A stretch of DNA of 64,000 bases, from assembly GCA_965242615.1 (NCBI GenBank), contig CBDESR010000005.1, positions 496,001 through 560,000 on the forward strand, read 5' to 3'. Position numbers and translations under genes: made by a program. Positions 34,893-42,842 of the stretch are shown piece after piece (the stretch's first letter is position 1; every line of letters starts with the position of its first letter). A model generated the notes under the pieces. The model was given only the letters and a program-made list of their open reading frames with translations, was not told where the DNA came from and made no database searches. The DNA is from CBDBCU01 sp965242615. GTDB taxonomy: Bacteria > Chloroflexota > Dehalococcoidia > Lucifugimonadales > UBA3495.

Positions 34893-36010
34893 GACAACTC
34901 CCGCAGGGCGGCCATCAGGCGTTGGCAGTCGGGCAGGGGGCGGATGCCGATGCGGATGCAGTCGGGCAAGCCGAAGGAGGCGCAATCCCGGAGGAATAAG
35001 CCTTGCCGCATTAGTTGTTCACAGAGGGCGGCGGCGTTGCCTACGGATACCAGGAGGAAGTTGGCGGCGGCGGGGAATACGGCATAGCCCAGGGCGGACA
35101 GTTCAGCGGTGAGGTAGGCTTTGGCGGCGGCAACGGCGGCGCGGGCTTGGGGGAGATAGGCGGTATCGGCCAAGGCGATTTGGCCGGCAACTTGGGCCAG
35201 GGCGTTGACGCTCCAATCCGGTTGCAAAGCCGCTAAACGGGCGGTGATTTCCGGAGATGCCAAGGAATAGCCGAGGCGGAGGCCGGTCAAGGCGTAGTCT
35301 TTGGTCATCGAGCGTAGGATAACCAGAGCAACGGCTATTCCGCAATTTTCGTCAAGCAAAGACAAGGCATCCCAAGCATCGGCAACAAAGCTGATGTAGG
35401 CTTCGTCCAGTACCAATAGGCTGCCGGCGTGGGCGGCGGCTTGGGCTAGAGTTAGCACTTCCTTTTGGTTCAGATAAATGCCGGTGGGATTGTTGGGATT
35501 GCAGAGAAAGACCAGGGCGGGCCGGCGGGCTTGGATGCGGGCGGCGGCTTGAGCGATGTCCCAGGAAAAGGCTGGGGCGCGCCGGGCGTCGAGGGTGAAC
35601 AGCTCCGCGCCGGCTAGAGCGCACGCGCCGGCGTATTCGCCATAGGTGGGAGTGAGGATAAGGGCGGCGCTGCGGCAACCGGGCCGGGGCGGCGACAGAT
35701 AGGCGCGGGCCAAGAGGTGAATCAGTTCGGTGGAGCCGTTGCCAACAAGGATGGATTCAAGGGGAGCGCCGGTGCGGCGGCGGATAGCCTCGCGGAGTTC
35801 GAGACATTCCGGGTCGGGGTAGGCGGTCAAGTCAACTTGTTGGAGGGCGGGCCACAGGGCGGGCGGCGGGCCGAGGGGGCTGACGCTGGCGGAGAAGTCG
35901 CGGGTGTCAGCCGGGGTCAAGCCCAAGGCGCGGAGTTGGGCCGGGCGGATGCCGCCGTGGATCGGGCGGGAGGGCATTGCGGCGGCGGTGGTAGTATCCT
36001 GATTGCTCAC
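34889..36010 (-). CDS. cobD: Threonine-phosphate decarboxylase-like / histidinol-phosphate aminotransferase family (cobalamin side chain)
   Basis: The 373-residue PLP fold type I protein has HGGIRP at the start, SASVSPLGPP, the phosphate loop GNGSTELIHLLAR, NPNNPTG, and the PLP lysine in SMTKDYALTGLRLGY. It overlaps cbiB by 4 bp (ATGA). In the family this enzyme decarboxylates threonine phosphate to the aminopropanol phosphate that CbiB attaches to cobyric acid, so the pair fits. The gene is named cobD in Salmonella and cobC in other schemes. Confidence 0.88.
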   Translation of the reverse strand: MSNQDTTTAAAMPSRPIHGGIRPAQLRALGLTPADTRDFSASVSPLGPPPALWPALQQVDLTAYPDPECLELREAIRRRTGAPLESILVGNGSTELIHLLARAYLSPPRPGCRSAALILTPTYGEYAGACALAGAELFTLDARRAPAFSWDIAQAAARIQARRPALVFLCNPNNPTGIYLNQKEVLTLAQAAAHAGSLLVLDEAYISFVADAWDALSLLDENCGIAVALVILRSMTKDYALTGLRLGYSLASPEITARLAALQPDWSVNALAQVAGQIALADTAYLPQARAAVAAAKAYLTAELSALGYAVFPAAANFLLVSVGNAAALCEQLMRQGLFLRDCASFGLPDCIRIGIRPLPDCQRLMAALRELS

Positions 36011-36972
36011 GGCATTATTCCGTAACGGAGGAAGGTCAAGGCTAGGGCGGCCAGTAGTCCGAGGGCGGCGGCCAGGTACATTGCTTGAATGGCGCGGGTG
36101 ATGTCTTGGGTTGTCAGGGGGCGGTTGGCATCGCCGAGGATGTAGTGACCGGTTTTTTCCAGTTGGACGCCAAGGGCGCCGGCCATGGCGCTCATAGGCC
36201 AGCCGGCGTTGGGGCTAGCGGTGCGGGAATGGTCGCGGGATATTATACGCCAAGCGCCGCGGAAATGCTGCCCCGGGAGGAGGGCGCTGCCCAACAATAG
36301 GAAAAGGGCCGTCAAGCGGGCAGGAATTAAGTTCAGCAGGTCGTCGAGGCGGGCGGCGGCTTTGCCGAGGTATTCATATTCGCCGCGATAGCCAATCATA
36401 CTATCCAGGGTGTTGACGGCGCGGTAGGCAAAGGCGCCGGGCAAGCCAAAGAGGGCGAAGGCGAGCCAGGGGCCGATAAAGCTGTCGGAGCTGTTTTCGG
36501 CTACGGATTCGACGGTGGCGGCGATGGCTTGGGCCGGGGTCAGGGCAGCCGCGTCGCGACTGACTAGGGACCGCATATTATCCCGCGCGGAGTCCAGGTC
36601 ATCAGCGTTCAGTAGGGAGCGGATGCGGGCGGCGGCCCGGTGCAGCATCCCCAAGGCAAAGGTGGTTTTGAGCAGTATCGCCCCGCCGACAAGGTAAGCC
36701 AAATCTCCCCAAGGATGCAAGGCGTCGAGGTAATGCAGTCCCCAAGCGGACAAACCGGCGGCGGCGGCCCAGAAAGCCGGGATGGACAAAGCCAGCAGGC
36801 CGCCGTAAGCCAGTTGCAGCCGACCGCGCTGGCGGGGGGCGAGTTTTTGCAGCCGGGTGATGGTTTGGCCGATCCAGACGGTGGGATGGAGGCGTGCCGG
36901 CAGTTCGCGGGCGGCCAGGTCGAGGAGGACGGACAGCAGGAGGAGGAGGGCGTCGGGGGGGATCCCGGTCAT
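36007..36972 (-). CDS. cbiB: Adenosylcobinamide-phosphate synthase
   Basis: The 321-residue membrane protein joins cobyric acid with aminopropanol or its phosphate in cobalamin synthesis. It has the family motifs HPTVWIG near the start, SVAENSSDSFIGPWLAF, AYRAVNTLDSMIGYR and the C-terminal GDANRPLTTQDITRA. It is translationally coupled to the downstream aminotransferase-like gene. The gene upstream of it is a ParA pair, not another cobalamin gene, and a broken cobS lies beyond that. Confidence 0.92.
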   Translation of the reverse strand: MTGIPPDALLLLLSVLLDLAARELPARLHPTVWIGQTITRLQKLAPRQRGRLQLAYGGLLALSIPAFWAAAAGLSAWGLHYLDALHPWGDLAYLVGGAILLKTTFALGMLHRAAARIRSLLNADDLDSARDNMRSLVSRDAAALTPAQAIAATVESVAENSSDSFIGPWLAFALFGLPGAFAYRAVNTLDSMIGYRGEYEYLGKAAARLDDLLNLIPARLTALFLLLGSALLPGQHFRGAWRIISRDHSRTASPNAGWPMSAMAGALGVQLEKTGHYILGDANRPLTTQDITRAIQAMYLAAALGLLAALALTFLRYGIMP

Positions 36973-37002
36973 AGTCGTAACGCGGCGGCGTATGGGCGGG
37001 AG

Positions 37003-37410
37003 TTAGCGAGCGGCTTTCCGCTGATGGAACGTACTAATTAGTTTCTGCCCGGCCGGAATGTCAAAGACCTGAGTAAGCAACATACTAGTAGCTTCGGATT
37101 TGGTGAGCTTGCTGGGCATCCGGATACCCAGCGCGGTGCCAAGTTGACGGATGGCATCTACTTTAAGGGAACCCAACTCTGCTTCCGCTTCGCTACGCTC
37201 CAAGCTCGAGAAACGAGTGGACAAATCCTCGGACGGCTCCACTGTGGAGGATTTGCCGGGCTTTTCGGCAACTTTCTTATGAGGCTGAGTCTGGGCCAAG
37301 GTTTGGCTGAGTTCGAGCAAAGGCAGCTCGGGAAAAGCGCGCAAAGCCTGGGCCGCGCTCTCCAGGACTGCGGCCAACTCGTGGGAAGTTCGGATGTCTT
37401 TGGCAACCAT
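37003..37410 (-). CDS. Small protein paired with ParA
   Basis: The 135-residue protein starts 13 bp after the parA stop. The middle is low-complexity and charged (TQPHKKVAEKPGKSS). The C-terminal ~50 residues (SLKVDAIRQLGTALGIRMPSKLTKSE) look like a small helical DNA-binding module. By position it may be the partner or cargo adaptor of ParA, in the role of ParB or McdB, but there is no ParB nuclease-like domain. Confidence 0.6.
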   Translation of the reverse strand: MVAKDIRTSHELAAVLESAAQALRAFPELPLLELSQTLAQTQPHKKVAEKPGKSSTVEPSEDLSTRFSSLERSEAEAELGSLKVDAIRQLGTALGIRMPSKLTKSEATSMLLTQVFDIPAGQKLISTFHQRKAAR

Positions 37411-37423
37411 GCTAAAGCTCCTG

Positions 37424-38296
37424 CTATTGGACTACCTTGTCAAAGAATTCCTGGGCAACATCCAGAAACTCTTGAACATAAGGGCGGTCAGGTGCTGTAC
37501 CAGAAAAGGTGACAGGGCCGCGATTGGGGCCGGATGCCTCTGCTATCCGAACCGTTTCTGCGACAAAGTTGGCAAAGACAAGTTCGGGATAAGTCTGACG
37601 CATTTGCCGCATCCAGTTATCTTGGGCGATGGTTCCGCCGCTCCGATACCTGACCCGGTTAAAGATTATGCCACGCATAATCGGCCCCGGAACCGGATGA
37701 GCACCAAAACGACGCAAGTTGCTGTTGATTTGTTCCATCATACTGAAAACTTGCGTCTTGATCAAATCTATCCCCCTTACCGAAAAGTACTCGGGCAGAC
37801 ACACGACTACATAGGAATCGCTCATCATTAGAGCGTTCTGCGTTACCAAGTTGAGGTTCGGCGGGCAGTCGATTACCACAAAGTCATAGCCCTTTTCGGC
37901 GATGACCGGCTCCAAGTACCGCTTGATTATTACCCGGGATTCGGGGGATTGTACGCCCCACTTCGCGGCTATCTCCAAATCCACCGGCAACAAGTCAAGA
38001 TGGGAAGGCAAGAGGTCAAGGCAACCGTACAAATCCTCCTTAATGACCTGAGACACATCGAAGTCCGTCTCCTGGATGGCGGATTCGAAAATGTCCTTCA
38101 GGGAGCCGTTGGCCTTTACCCAAGACTCCCATTCTTGCTCACCTACCAAGTAGAAAGAGGCGTTGGTCTGGGGGTCGAGGTCAACAATAAGCACCTTGAA
38201 CTGGTGCTTGCTTGCCAGGGTTGCGGCGATTTCCACGGCCATAGTGGTTTTGCCGACGCCGCCCTTGTAGTTGATAAAGCTGATGACCTGCGCCAC
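37424..38296 (-). CDS. parA: ParA-family ATPase
   Basis: The 290-residue protein has the deviant Walker A KGGVGKTT at residues 11-18, IVDLDPQTNASF and VVIDCPPNL. Such ATPases position plasmids, chromosomes or protein cargo over the nucleoid. The N-terminus lacks a DNA-binding extension (plasmid type Ib-like). GTG start with GGGGGA just upstream. No ParB and no replication gene is seen. The pair sits between cbiB and a broken cobS, so it may have arrived with mobile DNA. Confidence 0.88.
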   Translation of the reverse strand: MAQVISFINYKGGVGKTTMAVEIAATLASKHQFKVLIVDLDPQTNASFYLVGEQEWESWVKANGSLKDIFESAIQETDFDVSQVIKEDLYGCLDLLPSHLDLLPVDLEIAAKWGVQSPESRVIIKRYLEPVIAEKGYDFVVIDCPPNLNLVTQNALMMSDSYVVVCLPEYFSVRGIDLIKTQVFSMMEQINSNLRRFGAHPVPGPIMRGIIFNRVRYRSGGTIAQDNWMRQMRQTYPELVFANFVAETVRIAEASGPNRGPVTFSGTAPDRPYVQEFLDVAQEFFDKVVQ

Positions 38297-38386
38297 GACT
38301 CCCCCTTAAATCCGACGAGTGGACAGGATAATAACCGATGGGGTTAAGAATAGCAATCGGCAGCAGTTGTTTCAAGGGCGTAGAGG

Positions 38387-38605
38387 TCAAAATCCGATAA
38401 GTCCGACATTGAAAACCGCCCCCAACACCCCGTAGGGCAGCATTGCTACTGACGCAATCAGGATGGCGGTTTCGGCGGTTTCGTTGGCGGCGCCGTAGCA
38501 GTCGCCGGTTAGGCCGTCGAGCATTCGGGACATTGCTTTGCCCATTAGCCAGGCCAGGGAGGATATGCCGGTGAGCAGGATTAGGCCGCCGAGGATTAGG
38601 GCGGG
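38387..38605 (-). pseudogene. cobS: cobS remnant (C-terminal ~70 residues)
   Basis: The fragment ILGGLILLTGISSLAWLMG...LDGLTGDCYGAANETAETAIL matches the end of cobalamin synthase, which joins adenosylcobinamide-GDP and ribazole; the LTGDCYGA motif is characteristic. Everything upstream is replaced by an ISAs1-type transposase start in another frame. The gene is therefore broken, and cobalamin assembly would need another copy. Confidence 0.8.
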
Positions 38606-38840
38606 AGAAAACCGCCCCAAGGGTGTCGTGGGAAGGTATGCCATTGGGTAGCTCCAGGAAAGTCGCCAACCACTTCCGCTTGCTCTTGCCGAAAAGCTCC
38701 TCCTGAACCCAGGAAGCGGCCGCGCCAAGGGTGCTGGCAATGCTGTCCAGCGGCGAATGCCGCCGCCGGGAACGCGCCACCCGCGGGTCGGGCAACTCGG
38801 CAAAATAATCCAGTACCGACCAGCCAGCTGCGGCTTTCAT
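38598..38840 (-). mobile_element. ISAs1-family transposase fragment (N-terminal ~80 residues)
   Basis: MKAAAGWSVLDYFAELPDPR...KWLATFLELPNGIPSHDTLG is the conserved start of ISAs1-type transposases. After about residue 81 the match stops and the cobS fragment begins in a different frame. The catalytic domain is missing, so it is a dead remnant that marks a deletion joining insertion sequence and cobS. Confidence 0.85.
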
Positions 38841-38976
38841 CCCAACCTACTCAACTGCAATCCTTGATTCAGTCCCCTGGCATTTTATCACCTCAGTTAA
38901 GATGCGATTGCCTTGGGGTGGCCGGGACGCGGCGGTTTCTACCGCATAGTTGGGAATATCCTGCTCCACTGCGGGG

Positions 38977-39006
38977 TTGGCTTATTCCCGTTCCTTGCCT
39001 TATAAT
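38977..39006 (+). promoter_or_regulatory. Promoter of a likely leaderless gcvT transcript
   Basis: TTGGCT at 38977-38982, 18-bp spacer, perfect TATAAT at 39001-39006. The ATG is at 39013, exactly where transcription should begin, and no ribosome-binding site is present. Confidence 0.65.
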
Positions 39007-39012
39007 GGCGCT

Positions 39013-40128
39013 ATGGACAACTTGCAAACTTCCCTGTACCAAACCCACCGGGACTTGGGGGCGCGGATAGTACCCTTTGGCGGGTGGGCTATGCCGGTGC
39101 AGTATTCGGGCATTATCCGCGAAGTCAGGGCGGTGCGGACGGCGGCCGGCATTTTTGATGTTTCCCACATGGGGCGGCTGGATATTTCCGGGAGTCAAGC
39201 CGCCGCCTTTCTGGACCGGATGCTGACCGGGGCGGCTTCGACTTTGCGGATGGGGCGGGCCCGCTACTGTCTGATTTGCAACGAAAGCGGCGGCGTCATC
39301 GACGACACTATCTTTTACCGCCGGGCCGCCGATCGGTTTCTGCTGATTCCCAATGCCGGCAATCGCCCGGCGGTAGTGGCCTGGTTTCAGCAGTGGATTG
39401 CCGCCGAGTTTGCCGGCGGCGTGGAATTGCGAGATGATACTACCGCAACCGCCCTGGTCGCCCTGCAAGGGCCGCAGGCGGCGGCTTTGCTGGATAGCTT
39501 GTGCGTTTTGACGGACGGGCAATCGCCGTCAAGTATCCGCCCCTTTGCCTCAGCGGAAGGGATTTTGACGGCTGGAGCGGAGTCGGTCGCAGTTTTTATC
39601 GGGCGCACCGGCTACACCGGCGAGGACGGGTTTGAGCTGGCGATGGATGCCGGGCCGGCGCCGGCTGTGTTTAAGTCGTTGCTGACGGCCGGCGCGCTGC
39701 CCTGCGGTTTGGGGGCGCGGGATGCGCTGCGGTTGGAGGCCGGGCTGCCATTGCACGGGCATGAAATCGACCCGGAGACCACGCCGATAGAGGCCGGGTT
39801 GGAGCGGTTTGTCCGCACGGACGGGAATTATATCGGTCGGGAAGCGTTGCAGCGGCAGCGGGAGCAGGGCGTTGCGCGCCGTCTAGCCGGTCTGAAACTG
39901 CCCGGCCGCAGCGCGCCGCGGGCCGGCTATGCCATTCAGCAGCAAGGGCGGGAAGTGGGGCGCATCACCAGCGGCAGTTACTCCCCTACCCTTGACAGCA
40001 GCATTGCTATGGGCTACCTTTTGCCCGAATGCGCCAGCCCCGGCACAGCTTTGGCCGTGGACATCCGAGGGCGCAACGTGGCGGCGGAAGTGACGCCGCT
40101 GCCCTTTTACAGCCGCCGCCGCGGCTAA
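39013..40128 (+). CDS. gcvT: Glycine cleavage T protein (aminomethyltransferase)
   Basis: The 371-residue protein moves the methylene group of glycine-bound lipoyl-H protein to tetrahydrofolate, releasing ammonia. Motifs: HRDLGARIVPFGGWAMPVQY, GIFDVSHMGR, GYTGEDGFEL, and EAGLPLHGHEID. The start at 39013 gives the usual family N-terminus; it lies 6 bp after a -10, suggesting a leaderless mRNA. It heads a gcvT-gcvH-toxin pair-gcvPA cluster. Confidence 0.94.
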   Translation: MDNLQTSLYQTHRDLGARIVPFGGWAMPVQYSGIIREVRAVRTAAGIFDVSHMGRLDISGSQAAAFLDRMLTGAASTLRMGRARYCLICNESGGVIDDTIFYRRAADRFLLIPNAGNRPAVVAWFQQWIAAEFAGGVELRDDTTATALVALQGPQAAALLDSLCVLTDGQSPSSIRPFASAEGILTAGAESVAVFIGRTGYTGEDGFELAMDAGPAPAVFKSLLTAGALPCGLGARDALRLEAGLPLHGHEIDPETTPIEAGLERFVRTDGNYIGREALQRQREQGVARRLAGLKLPGRSAPRAGYAIQQQGREVGRITSGSYSPTLDSSIAMGYLLPECASPGTALAVDIRGRNVAAEVTPLPFYSRRRG

Positions 40129-40168
40129 TGCCAAGGCGCAAAAATCGCAGTTCTGGAGGCCGAACCCC

Positions 40169-40564
40169 GTGAGCAGTCCCGACGACCGCAAATATACCCG
40201 GGAACACGAATGGGCTATGGTGGAGGATGCCGCCGCCCGGACGGTTCTGGTGGGCATTACCGACTACGCCCAGGATGAGTTGGGCGATATTGTCTATTTT
40301 GAGCTGCCGGCGGTGGGGGCGGCGGTGACCGCAATGCAGACGCTGGGGGAAGTGGAGTCGGTAAAGGCGGTTTCGGACCTGTTTTCCCCGGTAACCGGGA
40401 CGGTGGCGGCGGTGAACCCGGAACTGGCCGACCGGCCGGAGTTGGTGAATGAGGATCCTTTCGGCGCCGGGTGGATTGTGCGGGTGACGGTAGCGGATTT
40501 GGTGGAGTTGGACGGGTTGATGACGGCGGCGGAGTATGACGCCTATACCCAGGGGCTGCATTAG
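40169..40564 (+). CDS. gcvH: Glycine cleavage H protein
   Basis: The 131-residue protein is the lipoyl-carrying shuttle of the glycine cleavage system. Lipoyl lysine K66 is in GEVESVKAVSD, and the family start YTREHEWA and GITDYAQDELGDIVY are present. GTG start with GGAGG upstream. 40 bp after gcvT. Confidence 0.95.
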   Translation: MSSPDDRKYTREHEWAMVEDAAARTVLVGITDYAQDELGDIVYFELPAVGAAVTAMQTLGEVESVKAVSDLFSPVTGTVAAVNPELADRPELVNEDPFGAGWIVRVTVADLVELDGLMTAAEYDAYTQGLH

Positions 40565-40591
40565 CGGGCCGGGGGACGGAGGCAAGGAGTT

Positions 40592-40903
40592 ATGGTTGAA
40601 ACCGCCAGGCTTACCGATAATGCCCGGAAGTACCTGGAGTGCCTGGACAAGGTAGCCCAACCCCTAATCCGGGAGGGCGTGTACGATTCGGAGGAGGAGT
40701 TTCTGCGGGACTACGCCCGGCAGCAAGCCGAGGAGGCGCGGCGGGCGGTTTTGGGGTTCGAGCGGCAGTTCATCAGCTGGGAGAAGTTCAACGACGCGAT
40801 TATGAACATCGCCACTCCGGAGCAGGAGGATATTGCCTTTGATTGGGAGTGGGCGCGGGACAGCGTGGCTTACTGGCAGCAGTTGCTGGACGAGTTGGCT
40901 TGA
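40592..40903 (+). CDS. Putative antitoxin of a TumE-type pair
   Basis: The 103-residue helical protein has EGVYDSEEEFLRDYARQQAEEARRAV, typical of small antitoxins with a dimerising helix, and a C-terminal tryptophan-rich segment. The next gene starts 1 bp after its stop and belongs to the TumE/DUF6516 toxin family, so the pair is a toxin-antitoxin module. It lies inside the glycine cleavage cluster. Confidence 0.65.
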   Translation: MVETARLTDNARKYLECLDKVAQPLIREGVYDSEEEFLRDYARQQAEEARRAVLGFERQFISWEKFNDAIMNIATPEQEDIAFDWEWARDSVAYWQQLLDELA

Positions 40904-40904
40904 T

Positions 40905-41258
40905 ATGTTAAGGGACGATATACCCTTGCTGGAAAAATCGGGGCTAGTCGCCGCGATTATCGACCAGTCCACCGACGAGCGCGGGGATGCTATCTTAACC
41001 AGAATTCGGGTGCAGCTACGCAACGGGTGGCTGATGGACTGTCGGGAGCGTATCGAACGGCGGGGACGGCGGTATAGCTTTCATATTTTCGCGGACGGCA
41101 TCCTGATTACCCGTTGGGATAATTCTCCTTACCACCAGAGGGATTGCAACACCTTTCCCTTTCACCGACACCTCAGCGATGGCAGAGTAGTCGATTCGGA
41201 GGATATGGACACGGCTAAAGTGCTTGCCTATCTGGAAACCCTGATACAGTCCCCTTAA
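40905..41258 (+). CDS. TumE/DUF6516-family toxin-like protein
   Basis: The 117-residue protein resembles TumE-type toxins: a beta-rich core with RVQLRNGWLMDCRERIE, RYSFHIFADG, and the signature RWDNSPYHQRDCNTFPFHRH near the C-terminus. The ATG at 40905 follows the antitoxin stop by 1 bp, which implies translational coupling. No catalytic residues are established to my knowledge. Confidence 0.7.
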   Translation: MLRDDIPLLEKSGLVAAIIDQSTDERGDAILTRIRVQLRNGWLMDCRERIERRGRRYSFHIFADGILITRWDNSPYHQRDCNTFPFHRHLSDGRVVDSEDMDTAKVLAYLETLIQSP

Positions 41259-41282
41259 CCAAACCACAGGAGCAACCGGCCC

Positions 41283-42623
41283 TTGACCACTGACCACTTT
41301 CAATCCCACTACATCCCCAACACGGCGGCGGAGCAGGCGGAGCTGCTGGCGGCCGTGGGCGTATCCGCTATTGACGATCTCTTTGCCGACATTCCCGCCG
41401 CCTTTCGCAATCCGCCGCTGGACTTGCCTGAGCCCTTGTCGGAACTGGAAATTCAGCGGGAACTGGCGGCCTTGGCCGGGCGGAACCGCACCCTGAACAG
41501 CGGGCCGTCTTTTCTGGGGGCCGGGGCTTACCATCATTTCATCCCGTCCATTGTCAAGGCGTTGATGACCCGGGGGGAGTTTCTGACCGCCTACACGCCC
41601 TATCAGCCGGAAGTAAGCCAGGGGACTTTGCAGGTCATTTACGAGTTTCAGACCCTTATCAGCAACCTTTACGGGATGGAAGTCGCCAACGCCGGGATGT
41701 ATGACGGGGCGACCAGTCTGGCCGAGGCGGCGCTGATGGCGTGTCGGGTGACCGGCCGCAGCCGGGTCGCCATCGCTGACACCTTGTCGCCGGCCTATCA
41801 GCAAGTCATCGCCACCTATTGCCAAGCCCAGGGCATTGACCGCTACCCGGTATCGCCGGCGGCGGATATTGCCGGTCAACTGGATGGGGATACGGCCGGC
41901 TTAATCGTCCAATACCCCAACTTTTACGGGTATTTGGAGGATTTGGCGGAATTGAGCGCCGCCATTCACGACCGGGGCGGGCTGCTGGCGGTGTCCGCCG
42001 ACCCGATGGCCATGGGGATGTTCGCGCCGCCGGGGGATTATGACGCGGACATCGTTACCGGGGAAGGTCAGCCCTTGGGGATACCGGTCAGCTATGGCGG
42101 GCCGTATGTGGGGCTGTTCGCGTGTCAGGAGCGGTATCTGCGGCAGATGCCCAGCCGGTTGGTGGGGCGGACGGTGGACACGCAGGGCCGCCCCGGCTAT
42201 GTGCTGACCCTGCAAACCCGGGAGCAGCACATTCGGCGGGAGCGGGCGACCAGCAACATTTGCACTAACGAGGCGTTGTACGCCTTGGCGGCTACTATCT
42301 ATCTGGCCGCCCTGGGCCGGCAAGGGCTGCGGCAGATGGCGGAACTGTGCTACCACAAGGCGCATTACGCCGCCGCCCAAATTGCCCAACTGCCCGGCTA
42401 CAGTTTGCCCTTGACCGGGACTTTCTTTCAAGAATTCGTAGTGCAATGCCCCCTCCCGCCGGCCGAAGTGAACCGCCAATTGCTGGAAGGGCATAACATT
42501 TTGGGCGGGCTGGATGTAAGCGACGCCATCCCCAACGGGCTGCTGCTGTGCGTGACGGAGCTGTGTTCGCGGGGGGATATTGACGGGTTGGTGCGGGGGT
42601 TGGGCAACATTGCCGGCGGATAA
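41283..42623 (+). CDS. gcvPA: Glycine dehydrogenase (decarboxylating) subunit 1
   Basis: The 446-residue protein is the N-terminal half of the split P protein, which decarboxylates glycine with PLP. Motifs: YIPNTAAEQAELL, FLGAGAYHHFIPSIV, TAYTPYQPEVSQGTLQ and REQHIRRERATSNICTNEAL. TTG start with AGGAG upstream. Split P proteins need subunit 2 (gcvPB, with the PLP lysine), which normally follows; it is absent here and the next gene is on the other strand. Confidence 0.94.
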   Translation: MTTDHFQSHYIPNTAAEQAELLAAVGVSAIDDLFADIPAAFRNPPLDLPEPLSELEIQRELAALAGRNRTLNSGPSFLGAGAYHHFIPSIVKALMTRGEFLTAYTPYQPEVSQGTLQVIYEFQTLISNLYGMEVANAGMYDGATSLAEAALMACRVTGRSRVAIADTLSPAYQQVIATYCQAQGIDRYPVSPAADIAGQLDGDTAGLIVQYPNFYGYLEDLAELSAAIHDRGGLLAVSADPMAMGMFAPPGDYDADIVTGEGQPLGIPVSYGGPYVGLFACQERYLRQMPSRLVGRTVDTQGRPGYVLTLQTREQHIRRERATSNICTNEALYALAATIYLAALGRQGLRQMAELCYHKAHYAAAQIAQLPGYSLPLTGTFFQEFVVQCPLPPAEVNRQLLEGHNILGGLDVSDAIPNGLLLCVTELCSRGDIDGLVRGLGNIAGG

Positions 42624-42772
42624 CCGCTCCTTGGGAGACAGTTACGACTGCCGACCATCCTGACATCATCTAAACCATCCAAATGCGGGAGCTGGCCCGG
42701 CTTATCCTGGAACCCGTGCCGGAGCAGCCACCGGCCGAGACTAGCTAAAGTTCAGCGCCGCCAACAAGCCGG

Positions 42773-42806
42773 AAAAACGCCCGCCGGATTACAAGTCCGG
42801 CGGGCG
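42773..42806 (-). terminator. Rho-independent terminator of collagen-like gene 1
   Basis: A perfect 11-bp stem CGCCCGCCGGA/TCCGGCGGGCG with a 7-nt loop, followed on the minus strand by five Ts. It lies past the stop of the collagen-like gene at 42843 and also sits behind gcvPA. Confidence 0.8.
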
Positions 42807-42842
42807 TCAAAATGACCCAACAGCTCCTGACGCAACCAGCGG

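Noticed and set aside
36972..37002. A cobalamin riboswitch before the cobalamin genes or the BtuF-like gene
   Set aside because: I find no B12-box-like sequence in the short gaps before cbiB (36973-37002) or the gene at 55830.
38181..38840. A single 219-codon frame spanning transposase start, cobS DNA and parA start
   Set aside because: Only the first ~80 residues match transposases; the rest is cobS and parA DNA read in the wrong frame.
38841..39012. A glycine riboswitch before gcvT
   Set aside because: The promoter leaves no leader for a riboswitch, and no paired glycine-aptamer pattern is visible upstream.
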